A stretch of 64,000 nucleotides of DNA, from positions 2,170,001 through 2,234,000 of the forward strand of contig OX637803.1 of NCBI GenBank assembly GCA_951802425.1, in the 5' to 3' direction. This document shows positions 25,213 through 36,766 of this stretch, piece by piece; positions within the stretch are counted from its first letter, which is position 1, and every line of letters begins with the position of its first letter. The DNA comes from Clavaria fumosa (Eukaryota > Basidiomycota > Agaricomycetes > Agaricales > Clavariaceae). Under the pieces are notes generated by a model. It saw only the letters and a program-made list of their open reading frames with translations, was not told where the DNA came from and searched no databases. Position numbers and translations under genes: made by a program.

Positions 25213-25926
25213 TGTCACGGTCCTAACAGGTTAGTGGCAAAAGGGGTTAACAAAGTGGAGCGGAGATATTTTATTGGAGTCCGATCGGAGTAGTAAGTAG
25301 AGAAGAAGGAGACTTATGGGACTGCAGCCTCAACGTATGTGTTGTGCCACCATGTATATACCTTGTCCCTATTTATCAAACAGAAAACAATGCCAGAAAG
25401 AAATCAAACAGAGAAGTCAAACTCCAAGAATATCGGAGTCCGCTGGAGTTGATCAGAGTTGGTTGGAGTTGGTCAGATGATGTGGAGGACATCGAGGACG
25501 ATGAGGACGAAAGCTCAGAGATGTTTTAGGATCAAGAGACGTTAATATTCGAACTGAGGAGCAGGGAGATACAGGTGGAAACTTATACTGCAAGGACAGA
25601 GTATAGGAGTAATGTGAAACAATGTACATATCAAATTACTAGGAGAGTTTCAACACATGTGCCTGTGCAATTTTCATGGAACAAAGAAACAACAACAGAA
25701 AGTGACTCCCATGGGTCAAGGGTATCCTCTCAATGGTAAACAGAATGAGGGGACGGGGGGAGAAGGTTCTAGAACGAAGTCCGAACAGTCTGAAGGCCAG
25801 CAGAGTGAAGTCTGATGAAGGTGCGGAGCAGAGCGTACAGAGTTATGGCGGAGCGGATCGGAGTTGGTATGGAGCTCGGAGTCCAGGGCGGGGATCGTGC
25901 TTATGCAAGCGGATGGGGTCGTAACA
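25213..25926 (-). repeat. 3' LTR of a decayed Gypsy element
   Basis: The 714 bp repeat starts TGTCACGG and ends CGTAACA on the + strand, that is TG...CA on the minus strand. Directly to the right, 25927-25940 is the complement of TAAGAGGGGGATAC, a polypurine tract. The same tract stands before the LTR at 36767, which shows that the two LTRs are related families. Matching blocks include TTGTGCCACCA and the TCTCCTTCTTCTCTAC-type segment. The element lies on the minus strand; its 5' LTR is missing. Confidence 0.72.
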
Positions 25927-26160
25927 GTATCCCCCTCTTAGGGTCAAACCCCTGAGACCCTGTGGCCAAAGTCCGCGTGAACATGTGGCTCCCATAACAA
26001 GTTAGTGTCGGAGTTTCGCAGCGTGTCGAGCAGAGTCTGAAATTTTTTTGAGGGTCAAAAGGCTGCGTGTGTCATACACCACTTTTTCTCTTCTTTAACC
26101 TGCTACCATCATCACTAGCCCCTAGCATGGGCAATCCCTTCTATTTTCTTTAAAACCTCG

Positions 26161-27187
26161 ATGTCCCACAACCCAAGCACACCCGGAGCAGGGCCTAGCC
26201 AGCCTCCCCGCCCTCGACCATGCCCTGTGGTTGCCGTCCCCACGCAGTCGTGCGTGGAGGACGAGGACCCTGAGATTGCGGTCCTCATGCGCCAGATCAA
26301 GGCGCTGAAGGACAAGAAGGTGCGGGAGGAGGAGGAGTGGTGGAAGTGGGAGGAAGAGGAGCGGAAGAAGAGGGAGGCCGCAGACAAGATGCGGCGGGAG
26401 GAGATGGAGAGGGCAAGGGCAGTGGAGGTGAAGCGGAGGGCAGAGGAAATTGCGAAGGTGCAGGGGACGGGGAGGAAGCGGACGCCGGCCACAGAGTCGG
26501 ACACGGAGTGCGTGGACTGCACGCAATGTGTCCAGCTCGGGATGGGGTGTGTGTGGCCGAGCAGAGGGCGGGGCACTGCGTGTATCGTCTGTGTGGCGGC
26601 GAAGCAGCGGTGCGGGGGCGGAGGAGGCAGAGGGGCTGGAGCGGAAGAAATTCCGCTCCGCATGGTCGAAGAAGACTGTGGTGGAGTTGGAGGAGGACGT
26701 GAAGGAGGTGCAGGCGCCGCGGGCGGAGGTGGACAGGGCGGAGGCGGAGCGGACCAGAGTGGTGAAAACCATCTATGAGTTGGTGGTCCGTGGGATGTTC
26801 GAGTTGGAGGAGTGGCGGAAGGAGGTGAAGGCAGAGCGGAAGGAGTTGAGGGCGGAGCGAAAGGCAGTGGCAGAGGATCGAAAGATCCTCCAGGAATTTC
26901 TGATGGGGAAGCAGGGAGTGGGGGAGGAGAAGGAGGAGGCAGAGAAGATGGTGGTGGAGGTGGTGGGCTCGGAAAAGGGGGTGGAGATGGAGGCGGAGAA
27001 GAAGGAGGCGGAGGCAGCGGGAGCGGAGAAGGAGACGGAGGAAGTGGGAGCGGAGAAGGAGACAGAGAAGAGTGTGGAGGTGGAGAAAAAGGCAGAGGCG
27101 GAGGAGGGAGAAGTGGGAGCAGAGTCCGGGCTGGAGAAGCCTGAGGGAATTTTGCAGGCGTCGCCTGGCTCACCCCCCTCTGCCTAA
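26161..27187 (+). pseudogene. Zn2Cys6-cluster plus coiled-coil frame inside a Gypsy element, opposite strand
   Basis: The frame from the ATG at 26161 encodes a Pro-rich start, a charged helix (KALKDKKVREEEEWWKW...) and then six cysteines at 26518-26613 spaced C-x2-C-x6-C-x10-C-x2-C-x6-C, exactly the Gal4-type binuclear zinc pattern. The spacer between Cys2 and Cys3 lacks the usual basic residues. A frame change in a G-run near 26614-26640 moves the reading to the next frame, which continues as KKFRSAWSKKTVVELEEDV and a long Glu/Lys coiled coil ending at 27187. It lies between the polypurine tract and the chromodomain end of pol and runs opposite to pol. It may be an accessory gene of the element or a captured host gene. 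Confidence 0.6.
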
Positions 27188-27623
27188 AAATAAAAATAAA
27201 AATAATCTACATAGTTATTTATTGTTTTCTTTTGTTTTCTTTTTTATAAATTTTTTGTTTTTTATCTTTGAGCTTGAGTGAAAAGTAAGCAGAGTGAAAG
27301 GAAAAGAAAGCAAGACAAGATGGAGAGGATGAAGAGAGTTTCAGAGTCGGACTTGGGAGAAAAATAAAAAGTTCGGAGTTTTCGGAGAAAAGTAATAAGA
27401 AGAAAGGAGTCTTTTCAGAGTTTTCGGAGTTTTCAGAGAAAGGAACAGAGAGAGAGAGATGGAGAGAGAGAGATGGAGAAACAGAAATACAATTTTTTAT
27501 TTTTTATTGGGTTTTGGGTTTTGGAGAAGACAGAGAAAAGAGACAGAGTTGTATAGGATGGAAAATGTACGTAAGTAGAAGCATAAGAGAAATTTCGGGG
27601 TATCAGAGTGAACGGAGAAAGGT

Positions 27624-28957
27624 CTAGAGGGTATTGAGAGGTCCAGGCTTGTTCGGATAAGCTTGGTGGAAATCCAAAACGGCCTCGGAGGCATGAACAA
27701 GTTCTGTAGCGGGGAGCCAGGATGTTTCCTCATCAGTTCCTTCATATCCGGACCACCGCACCAGGTATAGGAGTTTGCAGGTGCGGCGTTTGTCGATCTT
27801 GGAGTCGAGCACTTCGGAAATTTCGTGCTCTAGGTCTCTGTCGATCTCCACCAGAGGAGGCGGGGAGATGGTACAATTCGGAATTGTATTCGGAGTGACT
27901 GGCTCCAGCATGGAAATGTGGAAGACGGGGTGGACAGCTCGCATGGCCTCAGGGAGTTGGAGTACAAAGGAGTGCGAACCGGCCTCTCCGATGATTTCAA
28001 AAGGTCCAAGGAACTTGTCAGAGAGTTTTTTGGAGGGTCTGGTCATACGGAAAAACTTTGCCTTAATGTAGACTTGGTTTCTGACCTTAAACTCCAGTGC
28101 CGGAGCCCGACAGGTGTCTGCTGGACCTTGATAGTGACTCTGCACTTCAGCGATTTGGGTACGGTGTTCTTGGTGCAGCTGATCCAAGTCTACAGTGAGT
28201 TCTCGGGCATGGACTGAAGTTACTTTGTGTTCGGGGAATACCAAGATATTTGGGTGATAGCCTTTGTTCGCGAAGAACAGAGAAACCCCAGTGGTGGCGC
28301 TCAGGGCATTGTTGTAGGCAAACTCGGCCAGGGGTAGGAGCTGCGACCAGTTGTCCTGCTGGTAATTGCAGTAACAACGGAGGTACTGTTCCAACGTCTG
28401 GTTAGTCCGCTCTGTCTGTCCGTCACCCTCCAGATGATATCCGGAGGTGAAGTGTAAAGTCATGTCCAGGACTTTACCCAACGAGTGAAAAAAAGGGAAA
28501 TGAACTTGGAGCCACAATCGGAGGTGACATGCGACAGAACTCCATGTTTTGAGAAGACGTGGAATACGAACAGACGGGCCAACTCTGCAGAGTTCACTTC
28601 ATTGGCCGTCGGGATGAAGATCCCCTGCTTCGTAAACCTATCAACAACCACCAATATTGCAGTAAAACCAGAGCTCTCAGGGAGTTGCTCAATGAAATCC
28701 ATCAAAATGGAATTCCACGGTTTCTCAGGTATGGGCAGCTGCTTGAGCATTCCATATGGCTTATGCTGAGGGGCTTTCGCCCTACCACAAGTCGTACAAG
28801 ATTTGCAAAAGTCTGATACAAATCCTTGGAGTTTCGGCCAGGTATAATCCCTGAAGACCAAGGCCGTAGTCTTGGTCTGACCGAAATGTCCGGCGAGTGG
28901 GTGATCATGTCTCGCACGTAAAATGCGGAGTCAGAGGTCATTGATGTCCAGTACATA
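27624..28957 (-). pseudogene. Gypsy chromovirus pol remnant: integrase and chromodomain
   Basis: This is the 3' part of a Ty3/Gypsy polyprotein. The integrase core shows LMDFIEQLPES (first Asp), TSDCGSKF (second Asp, with Cys where Arg is usual) and GQTERTNQTLEQYLR (Glu). The frame slips in a run of T near 28490. Downstream are the usual linker (KLSDKFLGPFEIIGEAG, HPVFHISMLEPV) and a chromodomain (ISEVLDSKIDKRR, YLVRWSGYEGTDEETSW). Reverse transcriptase, protease and gag are absent: homology stops near 28975. Position and strand tie it to the LTR at 25213-25926. Confidence 0.85.
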
Positions 28958-28974
28958 AATCCGTCCGCGCTGCC

Positions 28975-30180
28975 CTGTTAGGGATGGGAGTAATCCCATA
29001 GTCAGAGTACAGAGTATCTGGTGCATAGCCTACAATCATTCACCATTGTGGCTAGTAGTTAATGGAACCTCTTGGAGCACAATTCTATGTTCTATGATAA
29101 GTGCCTTGAGAGAAGCACTAGGAATGGTGTCCCATTGACTAGGCATATTACCTGCCATACTTCTCTGTATTACCTGCAAGAATCACTCATGTGTTACCAG
29201 TATGATTTGGTGGTTCTAGGTAAACTCTGATGAATCTCATTGACAGAACAATCCCCGCATTCTTATTATGAACATGCCAGTGTTACATGTAGCTATGTAA
29301 ACCTTATTGCATAATTGCATAGGCATATAAAGGATATATTGTAAGGATGTCATGTTTATACTTTCAGGGTTTCAATATGTATGCCCCTCAAAGTGGGGAC
29401 ATTGCATGTAGCATCCTTATAGTCAAATCATTATATCCACCTATGAGACTGTTCTATTGTACCATGTAGCATATAGGTGTTTAGCTACATTTATTGTCTA
29501 CATGTCCACAAAGTTTCATGGGAAAACAATAGGAACTGGCTGAGATATTTACAAAAGGAATTATTGTAAATATTGCACCAAAAATGCGAACTGTTATAGC
29601 ATGCCAAGTTCCTGTTCAACTATTTTGCATATAGTATCAAACTATAGTTATATTTTATCTCTACCTATGTGCAAAGTTTCATGAGGATTGGTTGAGAACT
29701 CATGGAGTTATCCACAGTTTGGTAAAACTTGTTGACAGTCAAAGTGCTGTACCTGCCTAGTTGGGACAGTCATCCAGAGTCTTGGTCATCCATCCATCCT
29801 AAAGGGAGACCATATCTAGAAATTATTACTTAAGCAGGAGTGCTTAGATAATTGTTTATCCCTGTTAAATCCCAAGGGCAAAGGCCTCCAGAGCCAAAAC
29901 ACCCTTTAGGTGGCCAGAGAGCAAGCCAGAGCGACAAAATTGCCTAATTAGGAAGGTTAGAGTGGAGTTTGAACTTTAATATCAAACCTTTGGTTTTGAA
30001 CTGTCTCTCAAAACTGACTCAGAGGCCCACACACTGATTGGGAGTACCTATTAATAAATTTACTGTATCAGGCCAATGCACAGCCTCCTCTGAGTCACTT
30101 CAAAACAGCCTTAACTAATTTAGGGAAGTCCAAATGAGGAATATGACTCTAGTGTTGCCACGGTTTGGTCACATAGTTCA
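28975..30180. other. AT-rich spacer, no recognised gene
   Basis: No open frame of note and no terminal repeats. The sequence GGGATGGGAGTAATCCCAT at the left marks the break with Gypsy DNA. At 30152 a TAGTGTTGCCACGG string resembles a hAT terminus, but no partner end was found. Confidence 0.45.
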
Positions 30181-30189
30181 GTCGGATAT

Positions 30190-31475
30190 TGTAGTATATA
30201 ACTACGTACCGGACGCTGCATATCCCCTGTATATAATGTGGTACCGGAATCCGCCGGAGATATCCGTATCCTTGGTATAATACAGGTCCGCTGGAGGATA
30301 TCCCTCTCCAGTGTGAGACCTGTCCGGCGGAGGGATATTAGGATATCCCTCTCCAGTATGAGACCCATCCAGCGGAGATATTAGGATATCCCTCTCCTGT
30401 AAGAGACCTGTCCAGCAGAGATATTAGGATATCCTTCTGCAGTATGAGACATGTCCAGTGGAGATATTAGGATATCCTCCCCCTGTACGAGACCTGTCCA
30501 GCGGAGATATTAGGATATCCTTCCTCTGTATGAGACCTGTCCAGCGGGGATATTAGGATATCCTTCTCCTGTATGAGACCTGTCCAGCGGAGATATTAGG
30601 ATATCCTTCCCCTGTATGAGACCTGTCCAGCGGAGATATTAGGATATCCTTCTGCAGTATGAGACCTGTCCAGCGGAGATATTAGGATATCCTTCCCCTG
30701 TATGAGACCTGTCCAGCGGAGATATTAGGATATCCTTCCCCTGTATGAGACATGTGCAGCGGAGATATTAGGATATCCTTCCCCTGTATGAGACCTGTCC
30801 AGCGGAGATATTAGGATATCCTTCCCCTGTATGAGACATGTCCAGCGGAGATATTAGGATATCCTTCTCCTGTATGAGACCTGTCCAGCGGAGATATTAA
30901 GATATCCTTCCCCTGTATGAGACATGTCCAGCGGAGATATTAGGATATCCTTCTCCTGTATGAGACCTGTCCAGCGGAGATATTAGGATATCCTTCTCCT
31001 GTATGAGACCTGTCCAGCGGACATATTAGGATATCCTTCCCCTGTATGAGACCTGTCCAGCGGAGATATTAGGATATCCTTCTCCTGTAAGAGACATGTC
31101 CAGGGGAGATATTAGGATATCCTTCCCCTGTATGAGACCTGTCCAGCGGAGATATTAGGATATCCTTCTCCTGTATGAGACCTGTCCAGCGGACATATTA
31201 GGATATCCTTCCCCTGTATGAGACCTGTCCAGCGGAGATATTAGGATATCCTTCTCCTGTAAGAGACATGTCCAGGGGAGATATTAGGATATCCTTCCCC
31301 TGTATGAGACCTGTCCAGCGGAGATATTAGGATATCCTTCCCCTGTACGAGACCTGTCCAGCAGAGATATTAGGATATCCTTCTGCAGTATGAGACCTGT
31401 CCAGGGGAGATATCAGGATATCCTTCCCCTGTATGAGACCTCTCCAGTGGAGATAGTAGGATATCTATCCCCTGT
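30190..31475. repeat. 43 bp minisatellite array (about 30 copies)
   Basis: The unit contains CCCTGTATGAGACCTGTCCA, then GCGGAGATATTAGGATATCC, and repeats every 43 bases. Each unit carries the palindrome GGATATCC. Units differ at a few fixed positions (CTTCTGCAG versus CTTCCCCTG; GACCTG versus GACATG; GCGG versus GGGG), with some variants recurring in blocks, so the array grew by duplicating several units together. About nine inverted copies lie at 32790-33176. Confidence 0.92.
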
Positions 31476-33176
31476 ACCCAGCATGGCTGCTTTTGGTAAG
31501 CCACTATGACTGTGGGAACTTTTTCACACAGCTTGCAAAATATGACATATGATATATCAAAAAATCAGCAAAAATCAGGAGATTCTGGATCTGGACACCA
31601 TACATATGTATCCTTCTTAGTTCAATGTCAATTTGCAAAATACACTGAATACATTTGTTTTTCCTCACTTCTTCAATACTTTGGCTTAAAAATAGATAGC
31701 TAGATGATCTACACACCACCTGTGGACATATGGGAAGGGTGTGGATTAGTTTAACAACCCATCAACCATCTCTGTCACCTCCCTGGAATCCATTACTAGG
31801 AATTAGGGTGTTATTGGCCTGGGAGCATGGCTATGTGTTAGATTGCAAATTCCAGCCATCAGACTATGCTTTATGACATTTAATACAACCACACAAAAGC
31901 CCATAATATTTGGTGCAGAACTACAGATTCCCCATGTCTATTTTCCCAAATTTCTCAAAATCTCTCCCTAGACAGCCTCCTGTGTCAAATCACATATTCC
32001 TGTTGTCTAATAGCTGACAATGTATGCATAAATACATGTTCAAAGTTTGGTGAAGTTAGGTAAAGTTCTCAGGAAGTTAGCCCAGAATGTGTGTTTTACA
32101 AGACAGTCTAAAGTGAAGGCAACAACACAGGGAAGGATAAGCAAGACCTTGACTGGCTTCCAAAACACACATTCTGGGCTAACTTCCTGAGAACTTTACC
32201 TAACTTCACCAAACTTTGAACATGTATTTATGCATACATTGTCAGCTATTAGACAACAGGAATATGTGATTTGACACAGGAGGCTGTCTAGGGAGAGATT
32301 TTGAGAAATTTGGGAAAATAGACATGGGGAATCTGTAGTTCTGCACCAAATATTATGGGCTTTTGTGTGGTTGTATTAAATGTCATAAAGCATAGTCTGA
32401 TGGCTGGAATTTGCAATCTAACACATAGCCATGCTCCCAGGCCAATAACACCCTAATTCCTAGTAATGGATTCCAGGGAGGTGACAGAGATGGTTGATGG
32501 GTTGTTAAACTAATCCACACCCTTCCCATATGTCCACAGGTGGTGTGTAGATCATCTAGCTATCTATTTTTAAGCCAAAGTATTGAAGAAGTGAGGAAAA
32601 ACAAATGTATTCAGTGTATTTTGCAAATTGACATTGAACTAAGAAGGATACATATGTATGGTGTCCAGATCCAGAATCTCCTGATTTTTGCTGATTTTTT
32701 GATATATCATATGTCATATTTTGCAAGCTGTGTGAAAAAGTTCCCACAGTCATAGTGGCTTACCAAAAGCAGCCATGCTGGGTACAGGGGATAGATATCC
32801 TACTATCTCCACTGGAGAGGTCTCATACAGGGGAAGGATATCCTGATATCTCCCCTGGACAGGTCTCATACTGCAGAAGGATATCCTAATATCTCTGCTG
32901 GACAGGTCTTGTACAGGGGAAGGATATCCTAATATCTCCGCTGGACAGGTCTCATACAGGGGAAGGATATCCTAATATCTCTGCTGGACATGTCTCTTAC
33001 AGGAGAAGGATATCCTAATATCTCCGCTGGACAGGTCTCATACAGGGGAAGGATATCCTAATATCTCCGCTGGACAGGTCTCATACAGGGGAAGGATATC
33101 CTAATATCTCCGCTGGACAGGTCTCGTACAGGGGAAGGATATCCTAATATCTCCACTGGACAGGTCTCATACTGCA
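31083..33176. repeat. Palindrome: about 1,015 bp arms, 64 bp spacer
   Basis: Left arm 31083-32097 and right arm 32162-33176 are inverse copies about the point where the coordinates sum to 64259. Reading frames of 71 and 65 codons at 31504-31719 and 32540-32755 are identical in mirror. The inner 620 bp are unique sequence and the outer parts are the 43 bp minisatellite in opposite orientations, still in register. The right arm stops exactly where an LTR begins (33177). The spacer 32098-32161 is unrelated to the arms. A transcript would fold into a very long hairpin. Confidence 0.9.
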
Positions 33177-33940
33177 TGTCACGGTCCTATCCAGTCACCT
33201 AATCACCTCCGAAACACCTCCGAAGCACCTCCGAAGCATCTCCGGCATCTCCGACACAGTTCCGCCCGAACTCCGCTCCGCTCCATCTCCGCTCCGGCTC
33301 CAACTCCGAAGCTCCGGTCCGGACTTTCGTCGGACTTCGATATTGGTCTTTCGGACCATATGGACTTTGTTTCTAGTATGTTCCCTGGTGCTAGTCCATG
33401 GTTAGCAACCATTGGGATGATGCCCACTGCCCATGGGAACTTATTCTTTGTCTTACATGTATCACCTATGCCTTCCCACTCCTCAGGTGAAATTACTATG
33501 TACATTTGATATATTCATGTTTCACAGTCTGCCCTATGCCCTACCCTAGTAGCATATAAACCCCCATGTATCTCCATGATCCTCAGTTCGAATATTAACA
33601 TTATTTCTGGTCCTTGTCACTTGGTCTGTGCGTTAAGGGACTTCGTCCTCACTGTTCTTGACAGTCCCGACGAGTTCCGCAAAACTCCGGGCAATTTCCC
33701 TTCGGACTTCATCCTTCCTTGTCCTGGAAAGCAAAGTACCAGCAAGGTTAAATTGGGACACGTATACACGTGGTGGCACAACCCATAAGTTGAGGCCATA
33801 GTCCCACCCCCTTTGACCTCCTTCTAGTCCAGTTTCTCCTTGGTGTAGAGGAGAACTCCTTACGCAACTCCGATCCGGACTCCGAATGGACTCCGCTCCG
33901 CTCCAGCTTCGTCTTTGCCACCCACCTTTTTTGGTCTCCT
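33177..33940 (+). repeat. 5' LTR of a non-coding LTR element
   Basis: It begins TGTCACGGTCCTATCC and is repeated at 36767. The two copies align over about 740 bp up to the segment with GTGTAGAGGAGAA. The end is not sharply defined; the alignment to the reversed LTR at 25213 suggests about 33940. It is rich in CTCCGAA-type repeats. The left edge abuts the palindrome's minisatellite, so the element appears to have inserted there. Confidence 0.7.
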
Positions 33941-36766
33941 CTACACTACCCCTCCCACTCCTGCTTTGAAGCAAAGAATCAGATCTTAACAGTATATTCG
34001 AACTAACAACCTCGTGTATACAACTGGTCCTTTGCTTGCCCTTTGTGCTGCTGCTTGCCTTGCTCCTTGCTGCAAAAGCCAAAGGTCCAATCCGAACCTC
34101 CGATCCGAAACTCCGCTCCAAAGCTCCGGTCTGTTCGAGCGCACTTCGTGTGCATTTGCTCTGGACCTGGATTTGCCACAAGCCGTCTGTCCACGGCGAT
34201 ACAACTAGGACATTTTCCTAACCTCTGATCCATAACTCCGATCCGCACCTCCGATCCACACCTCCGATCTGCACCTCCGATCCGAAACTCTGCTCTGAAA
34301 CTCCGGTCCGTTCGAGCACACTTTGTGTGCATTTGCTCCGGACCTGGACTTGCCACAAGCCATCTGTCCACGGCGATACAACTAGGACATTTTCCAAAGC
34401 CCAGCCAACAATTCCCAGTGCTCCTTAGCTCATCTCCTTCATGTTGGGAGAATTGAGGCAGGAAAACACTGAATGCTGGACTTCTGAACTCTGGTCCCAT
34501 GTTCCTGGGTTCTCCCTGGCTCGTCTCCTTCATATCCCATGTTGCGAGGCTCCGAGACGGGAAACTCCAAACTCCGGATATCCAGACTCCATCTCTTGCC
34601 ACTCCGAGATGGGGAATGCTGGATATCTAGTCTCTGGCTCTTGTTTGTGCTTTCCTTGTGCTCATTTCCTTCGTGGATTACCATGTTGCGAAACTCCGAG
34701 ATGGGAAATGCCAAACTCCAAGCCCCAGACTCCCAAAGCTCCGAACCTCCGAACTCCAGAACTCCGATATTGCTCTATTTTGAGCTTTCCTTGCGCTCGT
34801 TTCCTGCATGGATTACCATGTTGCGAAACTCCGAGACAGGAAATGCTGAACTCCGAGCTCCAGACCCCCAAAACTCCGAACCTCCAAACTCCGGAACTCC
34901 GATATTGCTCCTTTTTGAGCTTTCCTTGTGCTCGTTTCCTTTGTGGATTACCACATTGCAAAACTCCGAGACAGGAAATGCCAAATGCTGAGCACCAAAG
35001 TTCCAAACCCCAGACCTCCGAACTCCGGACTGTCAAACTCCGGACCTCCGAAGTCCGGAACTCTGAACTCCGGACACTTTGTCTGGCTTCGTGGCCCACT
35101 GTCTTGTCTCGACATGGCCCTCTGAACTCTGATCTTGTCCCCTTGTGTGACTTGGTCCTTTGGACACCTGGCTGTACCATATACAATCTGCTGATTGTCC
35201 AGTGTACAAGCCTAACAATTCGAGGACTCCCGCACTTGCGGATATCTGACTCCGAAACTCCGATCCGACTCCAGCCCGATCCGGGCACGGACTCCGATGG
35301 GCGCTTGGCCAGCGCATACTCCGGACCTACTCCAGAACTCCAACTCCGGGACTCCGATTCTATCCTTGCTGCAGCGAGTCCGAATCTGGACCCAATTCTG
35401 GATGCTCCCCACTGTGGTTGCATCACCAGTTCTCAGGATTGCTATCTTGTGAACACATCTGTCCAGCGAGGTTGCTCACGCAATCCTTGCTACTCTGAAC
35501 TACTCTGAACTCCTCTGACATGGTCTCGGACCTCCATGCCACATCTCCACACACCTCCAGACCATCTCCGCACTCACATTCTCGGACTCCGCATCTCCGA
35601 AACTCCGAGATTCCTCCGATGCTCCAAAAACTCCGAAATCTTGTTCCATACATTGTTGCCTTTTGTACAACTCCAACACTCCTTGTTTCCTCCTTTTGTT
35701 TGACTCTTCTGTCCACTCTAGCTAGGGATGCCACAGTTCGGTTCTGAACTTTGGTTCGAACCTGAACTGGACTGGACCGAACCGAAAATGAGGTTCAGGT
35801 TCAGCCAAGTGGGTGAACCGAACCAAAATTTCGGTTCAGAAGCCCAAATTTGGGCGAACCATTACCTTATTTAGTAAAAGTCCGGTCCAATGAACTGGAC
35901 TTGGACCGAACCCAGGTTTAAGGTTCGGAATTTGGCCTGAACCGGACCTCAAGTCCGGTTCTGGGTTCGAAAAAATCGGCCCTGAACCGGACTTAACCGG
36001 ACTGTGGCATCCCTAACTCTAGCCCACTTCTTGACAAATTCCTTAGTAAAACATAGAAATTTTTTCTTAAGATAAAAAAATTTTGTAGGAGGGGGGGGTG
36101 AGTGAACTTACAATAGGTCCTCACAGCCTCCCAGCATCTCCGACCTTTTCTGGTCCCCCCCTCCACACTCTGCTACCTCCGCACCTCCGCTCCGCACCTC
36201 CGCACCTCCGCTCCGCACCTCCGCACCTCCGCACCTCCGCTCCGCACCTCCATACCTCTGCACCTCCGCTCCGCTGCTCCGACTCCACTACCTCCACTCC
36301 TACTCCGATTTTGCACCTCCACACACCACTCCTCCACTCCGACTCCAATTCCACACCTCCTTCCTCCACACTTCTGCTCCCTCTGCAACTCCACTCTGAA
36401 CCTAAAAAAAATCTGTTTTCCTAACCTCCAAAACTCCGATTCCCTTACCTCTGCTCCTCTGCTCCTCCACTCCAAAACTCCGATCCTGTACCTCCACTCT
36501 GAATCTCCAAAACTCCGACTCCCTCACCTCCACACCTCTGCTCAAAAACTCCAAAGCTCCCAAAACTCCAATTCTCTCAGCTCCACACCTCTGCTTCACA
36601 TCTCCGACACCCTCTGACCCATCTGCAACATCTCCGACCTACTCCAGACCTCCGACTCCAACTCCAGCTCCAGTTCCACCCACCTCCAACTCCAACTCTC
36701 TCCAACCCACACAGTGAAATACTGTCACTTAAGGGTCTCGAGGGCTCGACCCTAAGAGGGGGATAC
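33941..36766 (+). mobile_element. Internal region of a large LTR element lacking pol
   Basis: Between two related LTRs lie 2.8 kb without gag or pol. The DNA is dominated by CTCCGAACTCCG-type repeats. Two tandem copies of a block of about 170 bp with TTTGCTCTGGACCTGG and GGCGATACAACTAGGACATT lie near 34100-34400. Three copies of a block of about 135 bp with GATTACCATGTTGCGAAACTC lie near 34645-35010, and a run of CACCTCCGCTCCG lies near 36170-36290. A polypurine tract (TAAGAGGGGGATAC) precedes the right LTR, so the unit once replicated by reverse transcription, with enzymes supplied from elsewhere (LARD-like). Long frames here, such as one of 355 codons at 34441, are repeat artefacts. Confidence 0.62.
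35723..36015. mobile_element. hAT-like MITE, 293 bp, with 8 bp target duplication
   Basis: The terminal inverted repeats TAGGGATGCCACAGT and ACTGTGGCATCCCTA match perfectly. The flanking 8 bp ACTCTAGC is present on both sides (35715-35722 and 36016-36023). The interior is made of GGTTCGGTT/GAACCGAACC-type motifs in both orientations and has no coding capacity. It sits inside the non-coding LTR element and is therefore younger. Confidence 0.92.

Noticed and set aside
26115..27173. A 352-codon Pro/Ser-rich frame on the minus strand
   Set aside because: It is the antisense shadow of the Glu/Lys coiled coil on the + strand; its composition is dictated by GAG/AAG codons read backwards.
30152..30180. 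TAGTGTTGCCACGG as the end of a fourth hAT-like element
   Set aside because: No inverse end and no 8 bp duplication could be found before the minisatellite.
34441..35508. A 355-codon + strand frame and a 254-codon minus frame
   Set aside because: Both run through tandem CTCCGAA-type repeats and 135 bp duplicated blocks; the peptide is itself repetitive and has no family motif.
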